DNA from: Unio delphinus
Lineage: Eukaryota; Mollusca; Bivalvia; Unionida; Unionidae
Direction: 5' to 3'
Assembly (NCBI GenBank): GCA_029339505.1
Contig: JAQISU010000119.1
Span: 1,099,001 to 1,163,000 of the forward strand
Length of the DNA: 64,000 bases
Below, one piece after another: positions 1 through 6,200 of the stretch (positions are counted from its first letter, which is position 1; each line of letters opens with the position of its first letter). The notes beneath the pieces were generated by a model. It searched no databases, had not been told where the DNA came from, and was given only the letters and a program-made list of their open reading frames with translations. A program made the position numbers and the translations under genes.

Positions 1-98
1 ATTTCATCTTCAATTAGTTTTTTTACATCCTTGACAGAATCAGGTGGTGCAGTGCCATCGGGTTTGGGTTTCAAAGATCTCCCCCAAATATCAATCAT
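1..98 (-). CDS. Fibre-like protein, N-terminal fragment (A1)
   Basis: This is the first ~33 codons of the gene that is complete at 45101-45928 in A2. The start codon is at 96-98 and the peptide opens with the same MIDIWGR...LKPKP motif, then diverges. The rest lies outside the window. In A2 the product has a short N-terminal tail, a long helical shaft-like middle and a beta-rich C-terminus, which suggests a spike or fibre, but no sequence family was recognised. It sits directly downstream of the protease gene. Confidence 0.6.
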   Translation of the reverse strand, partial: MIDIWGRSLKPKPDGTAPPDSVKDVKKLIEDE

Positions 99-99
99 G

Positions 100-537
100 T
101 TATTGTAAAACTCTTTCTCTCTCTAAAAAGCGATTGCTAGTGTATTCATTCACGACAACATGTGGTGGTTTTCCGCTTGGGTTACTCAAGGAGTTAGAAA
201 TAGCGTCAAGGACATTTAATACTTCGCTGCCGCATATTGGTGGGTCAATCATCGTTTGTGTTGGTAGCGTAGAATACCAAGTCTTCATTGGAAGGGTTTT
301 TATATACCGCATAAACTCTTTTGGTGGGGCTAATCCATATGAATCGAAATAAACAATCCCACGTGGATCAATAGCGTATGCAACCCAGTGAGTACCAGGT
401 CCGGTGCTGTTATCGAGATTAATAATACCTGTTTCAGTTTTGTTTGGTTGATGTGGTAATTGATCTTTCATAAAAACACCTCTGAAATTTTTAATCACTA
501 GTTTTTTAGCCGCATCCATTAAATCAAAATTGGACAT
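100..537 (-). CDS. Adenain-like cysteine protease (A1)
   Basis: Predicted 145-aa maturation protease of the adenain/Ulp1-like fold, expected to cleave capsid precursors during virion assembly. The catalytic pattern is visible: His50 in GTHWVAY, Asp65 in YFDSYG and Cys102 in PICGSEV, in the order and spacing of adenoviral and Maverick proteases. The start at 537 (MSNFDLMDA) is chosen because the longer open frame upstream only reads through the antisense of the pX-like gene's C-terminal repeats. The gene lies between the fibre-like and pX-like genes, as in A2. Compared with A2, the C-terminus lacks a ~39-nt palindromic insertion. Confidence 0.85.
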   Translation of the reverse strand: MSNFDLMDAAKKLVIKNFRGVFMKDQLPHQPNKTETGIINLDNSTGPGTHWVAYAIDPRGIVYFDSYGLAPPKEFMRYIKTLPMKTWYSTLPTQTMIDPPICGSEVLNVLDAISNSLSNPSGKPPHVVVNEYTSNRFLERERVLQ

Positions 538-557
538 GGGAATCTTCGATTCCTGAA

Positions 558-1082
558 TTAATAAATCGTTCCTGGTAGTCTTAGACCCTTTCCGCTGTAC
601 CACGAATACGGGGTTCCTGGTAGTCTTAGACCCTTTCCGCTGTACCACGAATACGGGGTTCCTGGTAGTCTTAGACCCAATCCGTGAACGGATCGTCCCT
701 TTTTTTTATATCCTTTCCCAGTTGCTTTCTTTAGTGCCATTCCTGCTGCAATACCAACGGCTCCTAACGCAGCCGCTTTAGCCACCGCTGGGGCTGCTGC
801 TGCAATCAATGCTGGAATCGCAGCTAACAACGGAAATATACCGCCTGTTTTAATCATATTTTTGATAGCAGCCGCAGAGAGAGTAATCTGAACACCTTTT
901 TTGGCTGCAAGTGCATCATTGAAATGTTTCACCTGACGAGTTGTCAGCGATAGTTTATTTGCACCACCAGTCATTTGGTTGGGTTTCAACGTGATTGTGG
1001 TTCCACATTTTTTAGCCGATTCTGATTGCAATTTTTTTATTTGACCGGGAGTTAACGCAACACTAATAACACTATATGACAT
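558..1082 (-). CDS. pX/pVI-like hydrophobic minor virion protein (A1)
   Basis: Predicted 174-aa small virion protein. Two short repeats resembling LTPGQIKKLQ and LTTRQVKHFN, each followed by GxxITL, are followed by a GG-rich start of a hydrophobic Ala/Leu/Ile segment (about residues 78-115) and a Lys-rich tail. This layout is common in uncharacterised small proteins of Maverick/adintovirus-like elements, often compared with adenovirus pX or pVI; membrane activity is an inference. The C-terminus carries almost three tandem copies of a 15-residue unit with core LRLPGTPYSWYSGK, encoded by 45-bp repeats at 571-700. A2 has two copies, so the number varies. Confidence 0.65.
   Translation of the reverse strand: MSYSVISVALTPGQIKKLQSESAKKCGTTITLKPNQMTGGANKLSLTTRQVKHFNDALAAKKGVQITLSAAAIKNMIKTGGIFPLLAAIPALIAAAAPAVAKAAALGAVGIAAGMALKKATGKGYKKKGRSVHGLGLRLPGTPYSWYSGKGLRLPGTPYSWYSGKGLRLPGTIY
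571..700 (-). repeat. 45-bp tandem repeat in the pX-like gene (A1)
   Basis: A 45-bp unit starts at 571, 616 and 661. It encodes the repeated LRLPGTPYSWYSGK motif at the C-terminus of the pX-like protein. The A2 arms carry about two units, so copy number differs between integrated copies. Confidence 0.85.
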
Positions 1083-1122
1083 TATACATAATTGATTGAT
1101 TCTAAATCGTTTACAATTTCAA

Positions 1123-2544
1123 TTACATGTTTTCTACTGGGGCATCTACCACTCTCATTCTTCCACCAACACCTTCAAGTAGCATTGATTTATCACTGAG
1201 AATGACAGCAACCGCTCTATAATTAGCAATAGCACCAACACCAACAGGACGAGTCACATTAGCTCTAAAGTGTATATCAACGACGGACTGTCTTGTTAAA
1301 TCGAGATGTTCCAGTGAGAAGTAATAGATTGGATACAGATTTTTAAAATCATATTGTGATATTTGCAAACCAGTATCGACATTTTGATCGCGTGCCATAA
1401 ATGACAACAGACGATGATACACGCGTGCAATATGATTTTCTGTGTAATTAAGTTGTATATCCTCGGATGGTTCCTGTTGGCCGTTTATTCTCAGTGAGAC
1501 GTCTTTCACACCTAACTGATCAAATATCATATGGCTGGAGAGTTGATTGCCAACTCGTGTGTTATCCTGTAACGCAATAAATATATGACGTGGCGCAGCA
1601 ACACCTTGTTTTGATGCTAGGTTCCAAGTGAATAACCCGTTGATATTTGATTGCTTCACATCTGTACTCACGGTTAGCCAACTCAACAACGACTTTCCTC
1701 CTTGGTCCATAAATGATAGTAATCGTTCTTCTGCGGTGATTGCTGGAGTCAACACTGGCATCCACAATGATATTTTTGTTAAATTGACTTTACCGGCATC
1801 AGCATTGGGATTTGCAGCATCTGCTGGAATCCTCCAGATTGCGTCATTATCATCACTTTTTCGTACAAGCGATACTGTATGCTTCGCCCCGTAGATAACT
1901 TTTCTGACGTTTCTACAGAATCCAAAAATATGATGCAGTGGAATCGCACATGAAAATGATTTACGCCCTACTCCCAACATTGAGTTTCGTGTTGCAGCTC
2001 CTAGATTGAAATTAACGTCGTTGTTTATAATCATATTCTCGACATCAGCATCACTATTATCACGTTTTTTTGGTCGTCTTACAACAAATGGATTTCCTCC
2101 AGCGGTATTCTTACCATCCTTTGCAAACATCATATAGGGTCCTGCTGATCTTGTATAATCATCAGAATATCTCGCTAACCCGATTATTGTTGTAGCCATA
2201 TCAACATCGCGATCTATGGACTCAATTTCTTTTCCATCAATGAGATATCTAGCACTCTCAAATAACGCCATAATACCATTATTGACAAAACCGACTTGAG
2301 TACCATCTGGATACGGTGCTGGTACAGCAGGAGTATCATCAGCTGTTACAAGTTCTCCTTCTACTTCAATAAACGCTTCACAGGGCAAAAAATATTTACT
2401 GGTATCATGGACTTGAAGTTCAATTCGCGATCGACTATTTGCGTCTATTGCATGATAAGCGTAATATTGATAATCGCGTACAGAATCATCCTTGCCAACT
2501 GGGGCGTCTATATCAAACGCCGGATCATGTGATTTTTTGAACAT
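1123..2544 (-). CDS. Major capsid protein, double-jelly-roll type (A1)
   Basis: Predicted 473-aa major capsid protein, complete and open. Assignment rests on length, position between pX-like and core-like genes, and a block (FVNNGIMALFESARYLIDGK, about residues 87-106) that parallels VNNFMHSLFSDVDLYMNNK in the capsid of element B and other Maverick-type hexons. The C-terminal region (YYFSLEHLDLTRQSVVDIHF onwards) matches the beta-rich second jelly roll in layout. About 97% of the protein is alignable with the A2 and A4 copies. The start MFKKSHDPAFDIDAP is conserved in all copies and follows a conserved upstream palindrome at 2575-2590. Confidence 0.85.
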   Translation of the reverse strand: MFKKSHDPAFDIDAPVGKDDSVRDYQYYAYHAIDANSRSRIELQVHDTSKYFLPCEAFIEVEGELVTADDTPAVPAPYPDGTQVGFVNNGIMALFESARYLIDGKEIESIDRDVDMATTIIGLARYSDDYTRSAGPYMMFAKDGKNTAGGNPFVVRRPKKRDNSDADVENMIINNDVNFNLGAATRNSMLGVGRKSFSCAIPLHHIFGFCRNVRKVIYGAKHTVSLVRKSDDNDAIWRIPADAANPNADAGKVNLTKISLWMPVLTPAITAEERLLSFMDQGGKSLLSWLTVSTDVKQSNINGLFTWNLASKQGVAAPRHIFIALQDNTRVGNQLSSHMIFDQLGVKDVSLRINGQQEPSEDIQLNYTENHIARVYHRLLSFMARDQNVDTGLQISQYDFKNLYPIYYFSLEHLDLTRQSVVDIHFRANVTRPVGVGAIANYRAVAVILSDKSMLLEGVGGRMRVVDAPVENM

Positions 2545-2574
2545 TTTATTCTATTTATCAGAGTCTAAATCGTG

Positions 2575-2590
2575 AAATCATAAACGATTT
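2575..2590 (-). promoter_or_regulatory. Palindromic motif upstream of the capsid gene (A1)
   Basis: An imperfect palindrome AAATCATAAACGATTT sits about 30 bp upstream of the capsid start. The same place holds AAATCGTTTACGATTT at 42559 and 63245. Related AATTGTTTACGATTT-like strings lie before other structural genes. A promoter or RNA-processing role is an inference from conserved position. Confidence 0.5.
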
Positions 2591-3040
2591 TCATCGACGT
2601 AGTTTTTTAAAGCCGCTTCCTGCTATCATATTTGCAATATTGCTTTGGTCGGGAGTTAAAGCCATCGACGCTAATTTTTCGTCTACTGCGTTATTTATAA
2701 TTCTACTAACACTTGCAGGCATTTCCGCTGTAGATGGTAACGATTTCTTTGAAAATCCTTTGGATTTTTCTCGTCTCACTAATGATGTTAATTTATTCTT
2801 CGCAGTTGAAAACGCTTTTCCAGCAAGATCTCCAACAGCACCAATACCCTTATCACGAATAACTTCAATTGCTTTCATTCCTAGTTGTTTAGCCAACGGC
2901 ATCACTTTTGGAGCCATTCTCGCAAATAACCCTGCAATGGTATTGCCTAAACCATCTCCGTAGTATGCTCTATAAACTGGAAACCGTGAATTAACTACGT
3001 AGACGGGGGTTGGTTTATCATGATTGTAGTGTATGATCAT
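2591..3040 (-). CDS. Basic minor virion (core-like) protein (A1)
   Basis: Predicted 149-aa basic protein. The N-terminus reads PVYRAYYGDGLGNTIAGLFA, then alternating hydrophobic/helical segments and a Lys/Arg tail ending FKKLRR. The layout (PVY, then GLG, a hydrophobic helix and a basic C-terminus) parallels the 146-aa protein of element B next to its capsid gene, so a pVI/pVII-like internal virion protein is inferred. Residues around SKGFSKKS come from a hairpin AAAATCCAAAGGATTTT that is absent in A4, which instead reads RRKKKPLPST. The start follows a conserved TTTCAAATAATG context. Confidence 0.6.
   Translation of the reverse strand: MIIHYNHDKPTPVYVVNSRFPVYRAYYGDGLGNTIAGLFARMAPKVMPLAKQLGMKAIEVIRDKGIGAVGDLAGKAFSTAKNKLTSLVRREKSKGFSKKSLPSTAEMPASVSRIINNAVDEKLASMALTPDQSNIANMIAGSGFKKLRR
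2754..2769. repeat. Short palindrome inserted in coding sequence (A1)
   Basis: GAAAATCCTTTGGATTTT forms a small hairpin inside the core-like gene. The homologous A4 gene lacks it, so this is an insertion/deletion difference that keeps the frame. It belongs to the AAATCC...GGATTT group of palindromes scattered through A copies. Confidence 0.6.
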
Positions 3041-3071
3041 TATTTGAAATCAGAAACCATTTTTCAATTGG

Positions 3072-3085
3072 AAACGCTAGCGTTT
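3072..3085. repeat. Perfect palindrome AAACGCTAGCGTTT, intergenic (A1)
   Basis: This 14-bp perfect palindrome lies between the core-like gene and the 331-aa gene. The same 14-mer recurs at 8441, 9876, 18641, 45967 and 62744, in both intergenic and coding positions. Confidence 0.85.
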
Positions 3086-3102
3086 TTATTCAGTCTCGGT
3101 GA

Positions 3103-4098
3103 TTAATCACTGTGATACCCACTTTCCACTAACTCGTCAATGAAATCTCGATATGTTTTGATATCCATGATACCGCCGGCAAATAACCGTCTACAGATAT
3201 CAGCTGCTTCATTAATTATTTCCGGTGAGTTATTTCCAGCTCGGAAACCTCCTACAAGAACTTTTAATCGTGATATATCATTGATAACACTACCAGGACA
3301 TGAAATCCTTGGATTTTCCCTCGAAGAGTTTCCATCGCTAGCGTTTTGCAATCCACTTCCGCTATAACCAGTTGCTTCATCCTGTTTTTCTAAATCGGCT
3401 TCTTGTAAATAATCAAGAAAATCATCATCATCAGGTGGTAGTTGTTGTTTTTTAGGAGAGTAGAGTAGTTTCTTTGCAGGTTGCTGTCGCCGCCTTTGCA
3501 ATTTTGGTGGTTTTTGTTTTTGTTTTTGTTCTTCAAATCGTTTATACACGTTACCCACCGCATTGATATATCCATTGTATGATGGACTATCTGTCTTAAT
3601 TTGACTTTTTTCAGTTTTGATCTTATAGAATATATCAGCCCAGTGAGTTATATTTCTAACATATTTATGATGTTCTGGTTTCAACATTTTTTTTCTGTTT
3701 TCATAAGTCGTAACAACAAGCGCAGGAATATCTGTTAGTTTAGTCTCATCAATTGCTGCTAACCCGGTCTCGGTAAATCTCACGCGTAAATCATCAACTG
3801 TTCTTTTTGATTCTATTTGTTCTATTTGTTCTGTTTGTTCAGTTTTCGCTGCTATTTTTTCGAGTTCACCAATAACAGATTTTCCCGTCTCGGGAACATC
3901 TCCCAGTATAGCACGCTCTATCCCTTTCGTTGCTGTGGTTACTGGTTTAAACAATTCTTCGGATCCCATAGCAAAATCAGTCTGAAGACTCTGTCGTTGT
4001 TGTAGTTTATTCCGTACAGAGTCACGAATTGGTACAAATCTCCTGATTGCATCCAGTCGTTCACGAGCCAATCGGGTTGTTAATGCTTCATTGACCAT
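3103..4098 (-). CDS. 331-aa conserved structural-region protein, unknown function (A1)
   Basis: I do not recognise a function. The product is 331 aa, mostly helical and charged, with a motif ELFKPVTTATKGIERAI near residue 50, a Gln/Lys-rich basic middle (about 190-215) and a conserved C-terminal block GGFRAGNNSPEIINEAADI (about 285-303). Similar C-terminal blocks occur in uncharacterised Maverick-type proteins. It is intact here and in A4 (340 aa with a longer start). It lies first in the leftward structural block, just after the conserved stem-loop at 4211-4263. Two short palindromes (3303-3316 and around 3335-3349) lie within the coding sequence and encode parts of the NAS and ENPRIS segments. 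Confidence 0.6.
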   Translation of the reverse strand: MVNEALTTRLARERLDAIRRFVPIRDSVRNKLQQRQSLQTDFAMGSEELFKPVTTATKGIERAILGDVPETGKSVIGELEKIAAKTEQTEQIEQIESKRTVDDLRVRFTETGLAAIDETKLTDIPALVVTTYENRKKMLKPEHHKYVRNITHWADIFYKIKTEKSQIKTDSPSYNGYINAVGNVYKRFEEQKQKQKPPKLQRRRQQPAKKLLYSPKKQQLPPDDDDFLDYLQEADLEKQDEATGYSGSGLQNASDGNSSRENPRISCPGSVINDISRLKVLVGGFRAGNNSPEIINEAADICRRLFAGGIMDIKTYRDFIDELVESGYHSD

Positions 4099-4210
4099 TA
4101 TTTGAAATCAGAAACAATTTTTCAATTGCAAAACAATTTTTCAATCCAACCTAACACCATCGGATGGTCATGGAAGTGTTATTTCGTCGTGAGACAGCTT
4201 CGTTCAATGA

Positions 4211-4263
4211 TGAGGAAACTAGCAAAATTGTATATAAAAATAATAATACTGCTAGTTTCCTCA
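4211..4263. promoter_or_regulatory. Conserved 14-bp stem, 25-nt loop element (A1)
   Basis: A perfect inverted repeat, TGAGGAAACTAGCA at 4211-4224 and TGCTAGTTTCCTCA at 4250-4263, encloses a 25-nt AT-rich loop containing TATATA. A4 has the same structure at 61521-61573 in the same intergenic place: the same arm and loop lengths, 21 of 25 loop bases equal, and four of 14 stem pairs changed with full compensation. This supports a selected fold (cruciform or RNA hairpin). Role unknown: origin, promoter, terminator and packaging site are all possible. Confidence 0.8.
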
Positions 4264-4374
4264 CTTTTCCATTTGATCAATCCGAACCAGCCATCAATTT
4301 TTTATTCACTGATTTCAACAGTTTTGATCAAAAAATGCTAAAAAAAAATTAAAATCTCTATGAGGGACGGTCAC

Positions 4375-4430
4375 AATCAAATAATGATAAATGGTTGGTC
4401 AATCAAATAATGATAAATGGTTGGTCAATC
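4375..4430. repeat. Direct duplication of ~27 bp next to the 118-aa gene (A1)
   Basis: The string AATCAAATAATGATAAATGG plus TTGGTC occurs twice in tandem just downstream of the 118-aa gene. In A4 the same spot carries a different duplicated string built on GTGACCGA (about 61369-61424). Confidence 0.6.
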
Positions 4431-4785
4431 AAAATTGTTCATTTTCTTGAATTAACGCCCGTAGGTTTCTAACTTTAGAATTAACCTCCTTTTTCAATTC
4501 GTATTCGTACCCCAATTCTTTTCGTATTCGTTCTACGATGGTATACAACGGAGCGAACACACTTATGTCACTGGAAAATGCGAGAGAGTCCTTAATAGAA
4601 TTCTGAATTCTTTTGATGAGCGCATACTTCTTTGGTAGCATGTATTTATTGTTGTTAACTCCGTATTCTATGTCCTGAAAATCAGACATGATTTGATCAG
4701 GATTTAACCCATCTGATAGTTCAATATCCCAACCTTTCAATTTTGAAATCTCGGATAAAATGCTATTCATGTTTTCAGAATTCAT
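4429..4785 (-). CDS. 118-aa helical protein, unknown function (A1)
   Basis: Small charged protein of 118 aa with no recognised domain. Heptad-like patterns around ISEISKLKGWDIEL and a C-terminal KKEVNSKVRNLRALIQEN suggest helical or coiled-coil parts. The start at 4785 (MNSENMNSIL) is preferred because A4 shares it, although the frame is open to 4830. It lies 3' of the HNH gene on the same strand and 5' of the stem-loop region. The A4 homologue has an extra A that shifts the frame. Confidence 0.5.
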   Translation of the reverse strand: MNSENMNSILSEISKLKGWDIELSDGLNPDQIMSDFQDIEYGVNNNKYMLPKKYALIKRIQNSIKDSLAFSSDISVFAPLYTIVERIRKELGYEYELKKEVNSKVRNLRALIQENEQF

Positions 4786-4829
4786 TATTCTATAACAATT
4801 ATATATTTCTAAATGAAAAATATGACGCA

Positions 4830-5321
4830 TTAGACATAACTAAATTGAATTTTTTGTCCCGTCCTTTTTGAAATAGCCGATCGATAAATCCCCTCTGCAA
4901 CTTTTCGTACTGAGGATATACAAATATCGAAGTGCCTACCGGCTTCATTCATTGATTGAAATATTTTTTCTTCGTTAGTTATCGTATTCAAAGATTTCAC
5001 AGATCTCGCTTTTTTCGAGTATTTCCCAGTCCCCCCTCGTTCGGTATTCTCACTTTGTGTAACAGCCTGCAGATTTGATAAAGAATTGTTTTTCGGATTA
5101 GAATCGATATGATCAATGACAGAATCATCCTCGATCAATCCATGGAAACACTCGTACACGAAACGATGATTGAGATATTTCTTCTTTCCAGCACCAAACA
5201 TCAAATACCCCATACCATTATCCCACCCAACTGATTTCTTCAGTCTGCGGTTTCTTACAACACCATCACTGGATGCTTCATAATTTGTGATCACAGGGTG
5301 TTGTCTGAATTCTTGGTTCAT
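4830..5321 (-). CDS. HNH endonuclease with NUMOD-like domains (A1)
   Basis: Predicted 163-aa HNH nuclease of the kind found in homing endonucleases. The N-terminus (ITNYEASSDGVVRNRR) resembles NUMOD4. The HNH core contains NHRFVYECF (His52-Arg53), VIDHIDSNPKNNSLSNLQ (Asp70-His71 and Asn residues) and a following QSEN. The C-terminus (FQSMNEAGRHFDICISSVRK) resembles NUMOD1, a DNA-binding repeat. Such genes are typical of phages and large viruses and usually cut DNA at one site. Here it stands free between two small virus genes. The gene is open in A1 and frameshifted in A4. Confidence 0.8.
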   Translation of the reverse strand: MNQEFRQHPVITNYEASSDGVVRNRRLKKSVGWDNGMGYLMFGAGKKKYLNHRFVYECFHGLIEDDSVIDHIDSNPKNNSLSNLQAVTQSENTERGGTGKYSKKARSVKSLNTITNEEKIFQSMNEAGRHFDICISSVRKVAEGIYRSAISKRTGQKIQFSYV

Positions 5322-5335
5322 TCTTATACATAATA

Positions 5336-5758
5336 CTATTGTTTGTCTAATTCATCGTTTGGTTTAATGATAAATCTTTCGATGTAGTCTTGAGGAGTTC
5401 TTATGATTTTATCCTTGATACTGACTTTGTCAGCGTCAAGAATACTGACTTTGTCAGCGTCAAGAATACTGACTTTGTCAGCGTCAGGGTTAAAATTTCT
5501 GATTGATTGTCCATTTTTTATTCTTTTATCATAATATCGCTTCAACTCCCTGTATCGCTTACCACCGCAATTCAAACACAACTGAGATTTTCCCCTAACC
5601 CCAACTCCACATCGTATGCACGGTAACGGACCAAGGCTTCCACGACGAAAACTTTGCATATGATACCCACAGAACTCATTTCTGCATGATTTGTTACACG
5701 GGATTACTGATCCAATCATAAGCCACTTGCAGTGATTCATTATATAAAAATCTTTCAT
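5336..5758 (-). CDS. Cys-rich putative zinc-binding protein (A1)
   Basis: A 140-aa basic protein with Cys/His clusters: HCKW near residue 9, CNKSC, FCGYH, and two CxxC pairs (PCIRCG and LCLNCG). This suggests two zinc-binding modules, the second a zinc ribbon. No known family could be named. The C-terminal part has three tandem copies of DADKVSIL, encoded by 24-bp repeats at about 5422-5490; A4 has a single degenerate copy. Its start faces the polymerase repeat frame across only ~24 bp, so the two probably share a bidirectional promoter. Confidence 0.55.
   Translation of the reverse strand: MKDFYIMNHCKWLMIGSVIPCNKSCRNEFCGYHMQSFRRGSLGPLPCIRCGVGVRGKSQLCLNCGGKRYRELKRYYDKRIKNGQSIRNFNPDADKVSILDADKVSILDADKVSIKDKIIRTPQDYIERFIIKPNDELDKQ
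5422..5490 (-). repeat. 24-bp tandem repeat in the Cys-rich gene (A1)
   Basis: Three units with core CTGACTTTGTCAGCGTCAAG encode DADKVSIL. A4 has one diverged unit, so the array expanded or contracted between copies. Confidence 0.75.
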
Positions 5759-5782
5759 TTAAATGCTTGTTTTAATTATAGC

Positions 5783-6139
5783 ATGAAGGAATTAGGGAGA
5801 ACGCCTTCGAAAAATGCTGATAAGGAGTTTAAGAGATTATTAAAAATCAATCCTAGATTTAATCTCGATAAACCAAAAAAACGTAATAAACGTCCAATAG
5901 ACGGAAACATGAAAGAGTTTAAGAGATTATTAAAAATCAATCCTAGATTTAATCTCGATAAACCAAAAAAACGTAACAAACGTCCAATAGACGGAAACAT
6001 GAAAGAGTTTAAGAGATTATTAAAAATCAATCCTAGATTTAATCTCGATAAACCAAAAAAACGTAACAAAATCAATCCTAGATTTAATCTCGATAAACCA
6101 AAAAAAACGTCCAATAGACGGAAACATGAAAGAGTTTAA
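5783..6139 (+). CDS. N-terminal repeat segment of the polymerase fusion gene (A1)
   Basis: An open frame from ATG 5783 encodes MKELGRTPSKN followed by tandem copies of a ~30-aa Lys-rich unit with core EFKRLLKINPRFNLDKPKK. It ends at 6139 in another frame from the long polymerase frame that opens at 6126 with another copy of the same unit. In A4 the equivalent repeats also lead towards the polymerase, so I infer one gene whose N-terminal array is out of frame here after an indel in the last partial unit (about 6066-6110). Whether the polymerase starts at 6126 or needs this segment is unclear. Confidence 0.5.
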   Translation: MKELGRTPSKNADKEFKRLLKINPRFNLDKPKKRNKRPIDGNMKEFKRLLKINPRFNLDKPKKRNKRPIDGNMKEFKRLLKINPRFNLDKPKKRNKINPRFNLDKPKKTSNRRKHERV

Positions 6140-6200
6140 GAGATTATTGAAAATCAATCCTAGATTTAATCTCGATAAACCCAAAAAAACGTCCAAGAGA
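5825..6200 (+). repeat. 90-bp tandem array at the polymerase N-terminus (A1)
   Basis: Units start at 5825, 5915 and 6005 with a period of exactly 90 bp. A partial 37-bp unit and a fourth copy starting at 6132 follow. A4 carries a related array at about 59640-60040 with a different arrangement. The basic repeats might bind DNA or act as a flexible tail. Confidence 0.9.

Noticed and set aside
538..648. N-terminal extension of the A1 protease
   Set aside because: The extra codons read the antisense of the pX-like repeats; MSNFDLMDA is the conserved start.
5776..6114. Open frame on the minus strand across the repeats before the polymerase
   Set aside because: It is the antisense of the 90-bp repeats; periodic sequence gives open frames on several strands.
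5825..6200. Regular repeats as a possible CRISPR array
   Set aside because: Repeats are directly adjacent, coding and without unique spacers; the DNA is eukaryotic.
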